The notes beneath the pieces were generated by a model. That model did not search any database and was not told the origin of the DNA. It saw nothing but the letters and a program-made list of their open reading frames with translations. The translations under genes were made by a program, and so were the position numbers. A DNA stretch of 47,451 nt from Planctomycetota bacterium (GTDB lineage Bacteria; Planctomycetota; PLA2; JAEUHO01), in NCBI GenBank assembly GCA_030066775.1, contig JASJAY010000067.1, forward strand, positions 1 to 47,451, given 5' to 3'. Numbering within the stretch: the stretch's first letter is position 1; each line of letters opens with the position of its first letter. Shown here piece after piece: positions 16,829 to 24,188 of this stretch.

Positions 16829-17461
16829 GTGTCCCAGCCCGAACCCGCCCCCTCGAAGGACGCCCCGGACCGGCGGATGGAGATCCTCCGCCAGGCGGCG
16901 CAGGTCTTTCGCCAGAAGGGATACCACGGCGCGGGCATGCGCGAGATCGCGGCCGGCATCGGCGTCGCCCCGGGCGCGCTCTACTACTACTTCAAGAGCA
17001 AGGATGACCTGCTCTACGCGTGTCAGGACCTCTCGCTCAGTCGCCTGATCGAGGTGGGCGAACAGCTCCTCGCCGGGACCGGCCCCGCCGACGAGCGGCT
17101 GCGCGTGCTCATGCGCGCCCACCTCGACCTGACCCTCGACGAGCTGGGCGGCAGCGCCGCGCACGTCGAGTTCCACGCCCTGCCCGAAGACCGGCTGCGC
17201 GAGGTCGTGAAGAAGCGCGACCGGTACGAGGGCCTCATCCGCGGCCTGATCCAGGCGGGCATCGACAGCGGCCGCTTTCGGCCGGTCGACGCGAAGCTCG
17301 CGGCGCTCGCGCTGCTCGGCGCGCTCAACTGGACCGTCGTGTGGTGGCGGCCGGACGGGCCGTGGAGCGCGCACGACGTCGTCGACGGCTTTGCAGATCT
17401 CTATCTCCTCGGCTTGCGGAACGGCCGCATCGAGGCGACCCCCGAAGGGAGAACCCCATGA
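16829..17461 (+). CDS. TetR/AcrR-family transcriptional regulator
   Basis: This 210-residue protein has an N-terminal helix-turn-helix typical of TetR: ILRQAAQVFRQKGYHGAGMR, then EIAAGIGVAPGALYYYFKSK (about residues 19-58). The C-terminal ligand-binding/dimerisation region resembles the group with a WxxxGLxxP-like tail (LNWTVVWWRPDGPW). The start is a GTG at 16829. Its stop overlaps the start of the [2Fe-2S] subunit gene (ATGA, 17458-17461), so regulator and enzyme are co-translated. That arrangement implies the ligand is the enzyme's substrate or a related acyl-CoA or aromatic compound. Confidence 0.93.
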   Translation: MSQPEPAPSKDAPDRRMEILRQAAQVFRQKGYHGAGMREIAAGIGVAPGALYYYFKSKDDLLYACQDLSLSRLIEVGEQLLAGTGPADERLRVLMRAHLDLTLDELGGSAAHVEFHALPEDRLREVVKKRDRYEGLIRGLIQAGIDSGRFRPVDAKLAALALLGALNWTVVWWRPDGPWSAHDVVDGFADLYLLGLRNGRIEATPEGRTP

Positions 17462-17976
17462 CCCAGGGAAGCGCGCCGGCCGCGGCGGAGACGCGCCGCA
17501 AGGTGCACATGCAGCTCTTGGTGAACGGCGAAGCGCAGGAGGTGGCCTTCCTCCCGCACAAGACGCTGCTCGAGGTGCTGCGCGAGGACATGCAGCTGAC
17601 CGGCACGAAGCACGGCTGCGAGCTCGGCGAATGCGGCACGTGCACCGTGCTGATGGACGGCGAGCCGATGCTCTCGTGCCTCGTGCTCGGCATCGAGTGT
17701 GACGGTGTCGAGATCGAGACCGTCGAGGGCATGGCGACCGGCGCCGGCCCGCATCCGCTGCAGACCTGGTTCGCCGACCTCGGCGCGGCGCAGTGCGGCT
17801 ACTGCACGCCCGGGTTCCTCATGACGGCCAAGTCGATCCTCGAGCGCGACCCCAACCCGTCGCGCGAGGACCTGGTCGAGGAGCTCTCCGGCAACCTCTG
17901 CCGGTGCACGGGCTACCTGAAGATCTACGAGGCCATCGAGGCGGCCGCGAAGGACATGCGGGAGGGAAGCCAGTGA
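17458..17976 (+). CDS. Molybdenum hydroxylase [2Fe-2S] subunit, HBCR gamma-like
   Basis: This 172-residue protein carries both iron-sulfur clusters of the small subunit in the xanthine dehydrogenase family. The plant-ferredoxin-type cluster is CELGECGTC followed by Cys74 (Cys54, 59, 62, 74). The second, on a four-helix bundle, has CGYCTPG and LCRCTGY. It passes electrons between the FAD/[4Fe-4S] subunit and the molybdenum site. The N-terminus is about 15 residues longer than typical. Gene order small-large-medium with four-base overlaps (ATGA, GTGA, ATGA) indicates one complex. In 4-hydroxybenzoyl-CoA reductase this is HcrC/HbaB. Confidence 0.9.
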   Translation: MTQGSAPAAAETRRKVHMQLLVNGEAQEVAFLPHKTLLEVLREDMQLTGTKHGCELGECGTCTVLMDGEPMLSCLVLGIECDGVEIETVEGMATGAGPHPLQTWFADLGAAQCGYCTPGFLMTAKSILERDPNPSREDLVEELSGNLCRCTGYLKIYEAIEAAAKDMREGSQ

Positions 17977-20468
17977 CCGCGCCCAAGGACGAGTCGAACG
18001 GCGCCCCGACGCCGGAGCGCGAGGGCCTCGAGCAGCAGCTCCAGGAAGGCCTGCGGCTGATCGGCAAGAGCCCGCGCAAGGTCGACGGCATGGCGAAGTG
18101 CACCGGCGAGACGATGTTCGCCGACGACCTCAGCCTGCCGCGCATGCTGATCTGCAAGATCCACCGCAGCCACGTGGCCCACGCCCGGATCAAGTCGATC
18201 GACACCAGTGCCGCCGAGGCCATGCCCGGCGTCGTGGCCGTGCTGACCGGCGAGAGCATGCCGAACTCGTTCGGCATCCTGCCCGTCTCGCAGGACGAGC
18301 ACGCGCTCTGCATCGACAAGGTGCGCTTCGTGGGCGATCCCGTCGCCGCGGTGGCGGCCGTGGACGAGGACGTCGCCTTCGAGGCGATGAACGCGATCCG
18401 GGTCGAGTACGAGCCCCTGGATCCGGTCTTCAGCCCGGCCAAGGCGATCGACAACGACGTCGAGCCCATCCACGACTACGGCGACGACGGCAACGTGCAC
18501 AAGCGCGTCTCGATGCAGTTCGGGGACGTCGACCAGGCCCTCGCGGACGCCGACGAGGTGGCCGAGGACGTCTTCTACTACGAGGGCAACACGCACCTGC
18601 CGATGGAGCAGCACGCCACCTTGGCCGTGCGCGAGGCGGACGGGCGCCTGACCGTGTGGTCGTCGACCCAGACGCCGCACTACCTGCACCGTGCGATGAG
18701 CAAGGTGCTCGAGATGCCCCCCTCGCGCGTGCGCATCGTCGCCTGCCCGAACGGCGGCGGGTTCGGCGGCAAGAGCGATCCGTTCAACCACGAGATCGTC
18801 GTCGCCAAGCTCGCGATGCTCACGGGCCGGCCCGTGAAGGTGACGCTCACGCGCGAAGAGGTCTTCTACTGCCACCGCGGCCGCCACGCCGTGCTCATGC
18901 GCGCGCGCACCGGCTTCAAGAAGGACGGCTCGATCACGGGCATGCACTTCGAGAGCCTCTTGGACGGCGGCGCGTACGGCTCCTACGGCGTCGCGAGCAC
19001 GTACTACACGGGTGCGCTGCAGACGGTCACGTACCAGGTGCCCACCTACCGCTTCGACGGCGTGCGCAGCTTCACGAACAAGCCGCCCGGTGGTCCCAAG
19101 CGCGGGCACGGCACGCCCCAGCCCCGCTTCGCGGTCGAGGTGCAGCTCGACAAGATGGCGGAGCGGCTCGGGCTCGATCCCGCCGAGATGCGCTTGAAGA
19201 CGCTCCAGCCGCCCTACAGCAACACGGCCAACTGGCTGGCCATCGGCTCGATGGGCCTGGGGCCCTGCATCGAGAAGGTGGTCGAGGGCAGCGGCTGGAA
19301 GGACAAGCACCGGAAGCTCCCGCGCGGCAAGGGCATCGGGATCGCCTGCTCCTCGTACATCTGCGGCGCGGGCCTGCCCATCTACTGGAACGCGATGCCG
19401 CACTCCGGCGTCACGGTGCAGCTGGACCGCGGCGGCGGCGTGGCGGCCTTCTGCGGCGCCACGGACATAGGCCAGGGCAGCGACACCGTGCTCGCGACCT
19501 GCGTCGCGGAGATCCTCGGCGTCGACCTCGAGGACGTGCGCATCGTGGTCGCGGACACGGCGATCACGCCGGTGGACCTCGGCTCGTACTCGAGCCGCGT
19601 GACGCTGATGATGGGCAACGCCGCGATCCAGGCGGCCGAGCGCGCGCGCGAGGTGGTGGCCAAGGCCGTCTCGAAGCACATGGGCATCCCCGCGGTGCGC
19701 CTGCGCTTCGCCGACAACCGGATCTTCGACGTGCAGGATCCCGAGCAGGGCATCACGTTCGCCGAAGGTGTTGCGTTGGGCGAGGCGCGCTTCGGCACGA
19801 TCGCCGCGGCCGGCTCCTACAGCCCGCCGCGCACGCCCGGCAAGTACCGCGGCGCCGGCGTCGGGCCGTCCCCCGCCTACTCGTACTCGGCCGCCGTGGT
19901 CGAGGTCGACGTCGACGAGGAGACCGGCGAGATCGAGGTCGAGAAGATCTGGATCGGCCACGACATCGGCCAGTCGATCAACGAGATGCTCGTCATCGGC
20001 CAGGTCGAGGGCGGCGTCTACATGGGCCTCGGCGAGGCGTTGATGGAAGAGATGGCGTACCGGCCCAACCGGTTCGGCGTCCACAAGATCCCGTCGATGC
20101 TCGAGTACAAGAGCCCCACGACGAAGGAGATGCCGCCGGTCGTCACCTACCTGGTCGAGGACCCGGATCCGAACGGGCCCTTCGGCGCCAAGGAGGTCGG
20201 GCAGGGCCCGCTCCTGCCGGTCATGCCGGCCATCGCCAATGCCGTCTACGACGCCGTCGGCGTGCGCGTCGACGAGGTGCCGCTCAGCCCCGAGAAGGTG
20301 CTGAAGGCCATCGAGTCGAAGGACAAGCGCTACGGCCCGAAGCGGTTCCCCGACCTGCGCATCACCGAGACGATGCGCGTCAAGACCGAGGCCGAGGGCG
20401 GCGATGGCACCGCCCCGCGGCCGCCCAGGAAGCCCAAGTCCGAAAAGAAGGAGGTGGCGTCCTCATGA
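17973..20468 (+). CDS. Molybdopterin-binding subunit, HBCR alpha-like, with Gln at the expected active-site Glu
   Basis: This 831-residue protein is the large subunit of a xanthine-dehydrogenase-family enzyme, binding the molybdenum-pterin-cytosine-type cofactor and substrate. The start is GTG 17973, overlapping the upstream stop, with GGGAGG ahead of it. Recognisable elements are GKSPRKVDGMAKCTGE at the N-terminus, GGGFGGKSD (family glycine loop), GATDIGQGSDTV and GPFGAKEVGQGPLLP near 735-748. In relatives the last motif normally ends G-x-x-x-x-G-E, with the Glu acting at the Mo site; here residue 744 is Gln. The C-terminus is Lys/Pro-rich. The partner FAD subunit argues for a 4-hydroxybenzoyl-CoA reductase-type enzyme, but the substrate is not proven. 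Confidence 0.88.
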   Translation: MTAPKDESNGAPTPEREGLEQQLQEGLRLIGKSPRKVDGMAKCTGETMFADDLSLPRMLICKIHRSHVAHARIKSIDTSAAEAMPGVVAVLTGESMPNSFGILPVSQDEHALCIDKVRFVGDPVAAVAAVDEDVAFEAMNAIRVEYEPLDPVFSPAKAIDNDVEPIHDYGDDGNVHKRVSMQFGDVDQALADADEVAEDVFYYEGNTHLPMEQHATLAVREADGRLTVWSSTQTPHYLHRAMSKVLEMPPSRVRIVACPNGGGFGGKSDPFNHEIVVAKLAMLTGRPVKVTLTREEVFYCHRGRHAVLMRARTGFKKDGSITGMHFESLLDGGAYGSYGVASTYYTGALQTVTYQVPTYRFDGVRSFTNKPPGGPKRGHGTPQPRFAVEVQLDKMAERLGLDPAEMRLKTLQPPYSNTANWLAIGSMGLGPCIEKVVEGSGWKDKHRKLPRGKGIGIACSSYICGAGLPIYWNAMPHSGVTVQLDRGGGVAAFCGATDIGQGSDTVLATCVAEILGVDLEDVRIVVADTAITPVDLGSYSSRVTLMMGNAAIQAAERAREVVAKAVSKHMGIPAVRLRFADNRIFDVQDPEQGITFAEGVALGEARFGTIAAAGSYSPPRTPGKYRGAGVGPSPAYSYSAAVVEVDVDEETGEIEVEKIWIGHDIGQSINEMLVIGQVEGGVYMGLGEALMEEMAYRPNRFGVHKIPSMLEYKSPTTKEMPPVVTYLVEDPDPNGPFGAKEVGQGPLLPVMPAIANAVYDAVGVRVDEVPLSPEKVLKAIESKDKRYGPKRFPDLRITETMRVKTEAEGGDGTAPRPPRKPKSEKKEVASS

Positions 20469-21451
20469 TGCGCCTGCCGCCGTTCCGGTACCACGCGCCC
20501 GACACCGCGGGCGAGGTCGCCCACGTCCTCGCGAACGAGGGCCCCGAGGCGATGATCGTGGCCGGGGGTACGGACCTGTACCCGAACATGAAGCGCCGGC
20601 ACCAGATGCCGTCGACGCTCGTCTCGCTCCGCCGGGTTACCGACCTCGCGGGCATCGAGTGGGGCTCCGACGGCGGCGTCCGCATCGGCGCCGGCCAGAC
20701 CCTGCGCGCGCTCGAGCGCGATCCCGGCGTGGAGGGCGCGCTGCCCGCGCTGTGGACCGCCGTGCACCAGATCAGCACGCCCGTGCTGCGCAACATGGGC
20801 ACGATCGGCGGCAACATCTGCCTCGACACGCGCTGCAACTACTACAACCAGAACTACGAGTGGCGCCGCGCCATCAACTTCTGCATGAAGTGCGAGGGCG
20901 ACGTGTGCTGGGTCGCGCCCTCCAGCCCGCGCTGCTGGGCGGTCAACTCGTCGGACACGGTCCCGGTGCTGATCGCGCTCGGCGCTCGCGTGACGCTCGT
21001 GAGCGACCGCGGCGTGCGCGAGCTGCCCATCGCCGAGCTCTTCGTCGACGACGGCATCGAGTACCTGGCGAAGCAGAAGGACGAGGTCCTGACCTCCATC
21101 GAGATCCCCGCCCAGGGCGAGGCTCGCTCCGTCTACCGCAAGGTGCGCCGGCGCGGCGCCTTCGACTTCCCCGTCGCGGCCGTGGCCGTGCGGCTCGCCT
21201 TCGACGGCGACCGGGTCGAGAGCGCGGACATCGTGCTCAACGCCGTGGGCTCGACCCCGGTGGTCTGCACGGATGCCGCGGAACGCCTGGTGGGGGAGGT
21301 CGTGACCGAGGACCTGGCCGCCGAGGTGGCCCAGGTCGCCTGGAAGCCGGCCAAGCCGCTCGACAACACGGACCTGACCCACATGTGGCGCAAGAAGATG
21401 GTGCGCGTGAACGTGAAGCGCGCGCTGCTGGAGTTGGCTCCCGGCACGTAG
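20465..21451 (+). CDS. FAD/[4Fe-4S] subunit, 4-hydroxybenzoyl-CoA reductase beta-like
   Basis: This 328-residue FAD-binding subunit has VAGGTDLYPNMK and NMGTIGGNICLDTRC, the flavin motifs of the family. After the second comes a ~40-residue insertion with cysteines at 124, 140, 148 and 157 (DTRC, NFCMK, DVCW, PRCW). From memory, the Thauera aromatica HcrB cluster ligands are Cys122, 138, 146 and 155, so the spacing is identical. Ordinary CO, xanthine or aldehyde dehydrogenases lack this insertion. In HBCR the extra [4Fe-4S] cluster feeds low-potential electrons toward the Mo site for reductive dehydroxylation. The start ATG overlaps the large-subunit stop (ATGA). Confidence 0.88.
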   Translation: MMRLPPFRYHAPDTAGEVAHVLANEGPEAMIVAGGTDLYPNMKRRHQMPSTLVSLRRVTDLAGIEWGSDGGVRIGAGQTLRALERDPGVEGALPALWTAVHQISTPVLRNMGTIGGNICLDTRCNYYNQNYEWRRAINFCMKCEGDVCWVAPSSPRCWAVNSSDTVPVLIALGARVTLVSDRGVRELPIAELFVDDGIEYLAKQKDEVLTSIEIPAQGEARSVYRKVRRRGAFDFPVAAVAVRLAFDGDRVESADIVLNAVGSTPVVCTDAAERLVGEVVTEDLAAEVAQVAWKPAKPLDNTDLTHMWRKKMVRVNVKRALLELAPGT

Positions 21452-21889
21452 GTGCCGAGAGCCAACCCTGAGCCTGTCGAAGGGTTGGCCCCGAGCAGCT
21501 GCCCCCCTGACCCCGTCGGTGGGGGGCACCTGAGCCCGTCGGCGGGGCGGCACCCTGAGCCCGTGGAATGGGCCCCTCAGGGGTCGATGTCCAAATTCCA
21601 CAACACGACGCGAACAAGGTGGACGAGCCGATACGGGCGATTGCGAACGCGCCTCCCGAGCCGCCTGTGGAGAAGCGTCCGAATCGTCGGCGAGCGCGAT
21701 CGTCCAAATCGTTTGTCTGCAGGGGTTTATGAGATCGCCCTGCGCGGGCGTCGCGACCGTGCACAATACGACATCGAGCCTAACCAATAATTCCACCCGT
21801 TCGAGTGGCCGCATCTAAAGGGTTCGCTAATCTCCCCTTGACTTGGTGTGAACGGATGAAGGTGGTGCCCCCTTTGGGAGGGGACACCC
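21452..21889. repeat. 438-base intergenic region with CCTGAGCC-type repeats
   Basis: Four degenerate direct copies of a CCTGAGCCCGTCGGNGG-like unit lie at about 21466-21484, 21505-21524, 21527-21547 and 21551-21573. The first is a hairpin, with GCCAACCCT (21461-21469) pairing perfectly with AGGGTTGGC (21481-21489). CCCTGAGCCTGTCGAAGG is a repeat seen in many bacterial genomes (from memory). CCCCTCAGGGG at 21572-21582 is a further small palindrome. The rest, to 21889, is less G+C-rich and probably carries the pilin promoter; I see no gene in it. Confidence 0.6.
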
Positions 21890-21892
21890 GTG
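21861..21892 (+). promoter_or_regulatory. Ribosome binding site in a possible hairpin before pilin gene 1
   Basis: GGTGGTGC, then CCCC (21869-21872) that can pair with GGGG (21880-21883) inside the Shine-Dalgarno GGGAGGGG, then CCCGTG with the GTG start. The same arrangement (GGTGGTGC, hairpin over the ribosome binding site, CCCGTG) precedes the second paralogue at 24161-24191. It could be common ancestry or shared translational control. Confidence 0.35.
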
Positions 21893-23782
21893 ACTCGCAT
21901 GACTCCCCGAGGCGCGCGCCGCGCCAGCAGCGAATCCGGCGTCATCCTGATCTGGGCCACGCTCACCATGATGATGGTGGCCGGCGTGATCCTCGCCGCG
22001 ACGGACGACCTCAAGGCCGTCGACCAGGTCACCAAGGGTGAATTCACCGCGCGCGGTCAGTCGCAGCAGGTCGCCATGGCCGGCCTCGTCGACGCGTATG
22101 CCTGGTTCCGCCGCCAGCCCACGCAGCCCGTCGAGGGCTTCTGGCCCGAGCTCGATCTCGACAGCGAGCCGGTCGTCAACGAGACCGAGAACCCGAACCT
22201 CGGCCTGGTGCGGACCTTCGAGATCAGCCCGAGCATCTGGGCGCGCTACGAGGTGCGCCGCGGCACCGACGCCGAGTCGTACACCGACAGCAACCAGAAC
22301 GGCATCTATGACGCCGGCGAGAGCTTCACGGACACGAGCGGCGACGGCAAGTGGTCGCCGGGTCTCGGGACCCGCGATGTGTCGGCCGAGCGCGGCCAGC
22401 CGGACGGCACGGTCTGGGAGGTCGTCTCGGTGGCCACGGTCTTCCGCCGCAGCCGCGCCGACATGCCGCTCGGGATGGGCCCCAACCGCCGCCTGGCGCG
22501 AGGCGCCATGTCGGCCGAGATCCGTCGTCTGGCCGTGAACCCCCCGGCCGCCGCCGCGATCTGCTGCAAGAACGGCGGGGACGTCTCGCTCGGCAACCGG
22601 GCCCGCGTCCGCGCCGGCTCGACCGCCATCGCCTACTCCGAGAGCAGCGGCTCCCCGTCCACCTCCGGTGCCGAGGTGATGGCCGCCCGCACCTCCGTGC
22701 CGAACTACAACGGCGCGCTCGACGCAGTGTTCGGCGTCAACTGGACCGAGCTGAAGTCGATGGCGGACCTCAGCACCGCCGATGGCGCGACCGGCATGCC
22801 GAAGCGCGTTCCCAACTACAGCCTGATCGTGGTCGGCGACAGCGTGACCTTCGACTCGACGAAGCCGCTCGCCGGCATGGGCATCCTCGTGATCGAGGGC
22901 GACTGCACGATCGAGGCCGGCTCGAACAGCTTCTTCAGCGGCATGCTCTACGTGAAGGGCAACCTGACCGTGCGTGCGCCCGCCTTCATCCGCGGCACCG
23001 TCATCTGCGAGGGTGACGTGGACATGCGCGGTACGGGCGGCGACTACGTCGAGATCGAGCACGACGACGGCATCCTCGACGCCCTGCTCGCCAAGATGGG
23101 GCAGTACCGCTGGTCGAAGGCGCCCTTCAAGCCGCGGCCGCGCCTGACCGACGGCCGGCCGTCGGAGCTCTCCGAGAGCCGTCGTCGCCTGGGCGGCGCC
23201 GACTACGCCGGCGGCCTGGGCGTCACGGACATCACCTCGGACAAGGGCACGCTCGATCCGAACGCCGGCGACGACAAGTACGGCGGCGAGATCCCCAAGG
23301 GCTTCGTGCCGGGGCCGCTGATCGACACGATCGACGGCCTCCTCACGGACAACGCCGACACGCTGACCAAGCAGCAGAAGGAAGACCTGCACGACGCCAT
23401 CGACAAGCTGAAGCTCGCCGAGAGCTACATGGCGCGTGACCCGCGCTTCGAGCGCCCGGCCATCCGCCAGGTGAAGAAGGCGGTGAAGCTGATCCGCGAC
23501 GTTGTCGAGGACACGGGCGTCTCGGGCGAGCAGTTCATCAACACGCTCGACAACGGCCCGAGCACGCTCTATCCGCAGATGGTGGGCATGGTGCAGCAGC
23601 TGATCGACAACTCGCAAGCCGATAGCGACAAGATCGACAATGCGAACACGGAGCTGACCAACGCGCAGACCAAGATGCAGCTCGGCCGCGATCGCCACGC
23701 CGCGGGCAATGACGTGGGCAGCCTGGATGCCTACGACCAGGCGGCCGGCAAGCTGCTCAACGCGCTCAACGCGCTGAAGTAA
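21890..23782 (+). CDS. PilX-like minor pilin 1 with calcium loops and helical C-terminal domain
   Basis: This 630-residue protein opens with 16 basic/polar residues, then one hydrophobic helix (GVILIWATLTMMMVAGVILA) and RGQSQQVAMAGLVDAYAWF, the PilX-N layout of minor pilins. Residues 130-154 hold two DxNxNG-type loops (YTDSNQNGIYDAGE and FTDTSGDGKW). Residues about 305-385 form short repeated strands (GMGILVIEGDCTIEAGSNSF, GNLTVRAPAFIRGTVICEG) resembling a right-handed beta-helix or bactofilin-like stack. A conserved EIEHDDGILDALLAKMGQYR follows. The last ~190 residues are helical. The start is GTG 21890, seven bases after GGAGGG. It is the first of three paralogues. Confidence 0.8.
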   Translation: MTRMTPRGARRASSESGVILIWATLTMMMVAGVILAATDDLKAVDQVTKGEFTARGQSQQVAMAGLVDAYAWFRRQPTQPVEGFWPELDLDSEPVVNETENPNLGLVRTFEISPSIWARYEVRRGTDAESYTDSNQNGIYDAGESFTDTSGDGKWSPGLGTRDVSAERGQPDGTVWEVVSVATVFRRSRADMPLGMGPNRRLARGAMSAEIRRLAVNPPAAAAICCKNGGDVSLGNRARVRAGSTAIAYSESSGSPSTSGAEVMAARTSVPNYNGALDAVFGVNWTELKSMADLSTADGATGMPKRVPNYSLIVVGDSVTFDSTKPLAGMGILVIEGDCTIEAGSNSFFSGMLYVKGNLTVRAPAFIRGTVICEGDVDMRGTGGDYVEIEHDDGILDALLAKMGQYRWSKAPFKPRPRLTDGRPSELSESRRRLGGADYAGGLGVTDITSDKGTLDPNAGDDKYGGEIPKGFVPGPLIDTIDGLLTDNADTLTKQQKEDLHDAIDKLKLAESYMARDPRFERPAIRQVKKAVKLIRDVVEDTGVSGEQFINTLDNGPSTLYPQMVGMVQQLIDNSQADSDKIDNANTELTNAQTKMQLGRDRHAAGNDVGSLDAYDQAAGKLLNALNALK

Positions 23783-24188
23783 CCAACCTGCGGGCGCGTG
23801 CCTGTCCGGGGCTCCAGCGAGCCGCGGGCACAGGGGGGCGCGCGCTCCGCTTTTTCTCCTCCCTCCCTCCCGCCCAAGCCGGGGCCCGCAAGGGCCCCGG
23901 CACCCTCAATTGGCCCCCAACGTCGAGATCCGGTTCACCTCCCGGACGCTTCGGGCGAGTCCACGGGGTGTCGATCGCGGAAGGCCGCAGGCCTCCGTGG
24001 CTGCCCGAAATCGGCAGAATCCGGCGTATCGCGACCCAGCGCGTGAGGGCCCCGCGCCGTTCCGGCTGCGTACAAATGCGCTACAGCGCCTCGAAGCGCT
24101 TCAGGTTCGTGGGCGGTTTGGTCCGATAGGAGCCGCGCAGAGCGACGTGTGGGACGCCGTGGTGGTGCAAGACCCAGGGGGGTCGCCC
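23783..24188. terminator. Intergenic region with strong GCAA-loop hairpin and polypyrimidine tract
   Basis: 406 bases between two paralogues. GCCGGGGCCC (23878-23887) and GGGCCCCGGC (23892-23901) form a perfect 10-bp stem capped by GCAA, a GNRA tetraloop. It is preceded by a pyrimidine-only run at about 23850-23875 and lacks a U-tract, so it is a likely 3'-end or processing structure. The frame of the next gene is open through 23910-24188, but the translation is not protein-like. Confidence 0.5.

Noticed and set aside
17458-21451. CO dehydrogenase (coxSLM) as the identity of the molybdoenzyme
   Set aside because: CoxL carries an AYxCSFR active-site loop with Cys-Cu, and CoxM has no four-cysteine insertion. 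Neither feature is here, and the FAD subunit matches the HBCR type.
23910-24188. N-terminal extension of the second pilin paralogue
   Set aside because: The frame is open, but the sequence lacks conservation with paralogues and would place the membrane helix far from the N-terminus. GTG 24189 has a good ribosome binding site.
23783-24188. Cyclic-di-GMP or other known riboswitch ahead of the pilin genes
   Set aside because: I looked for the class I conserved core and tetraloop-receptor pattern and saw only generic hairpins.
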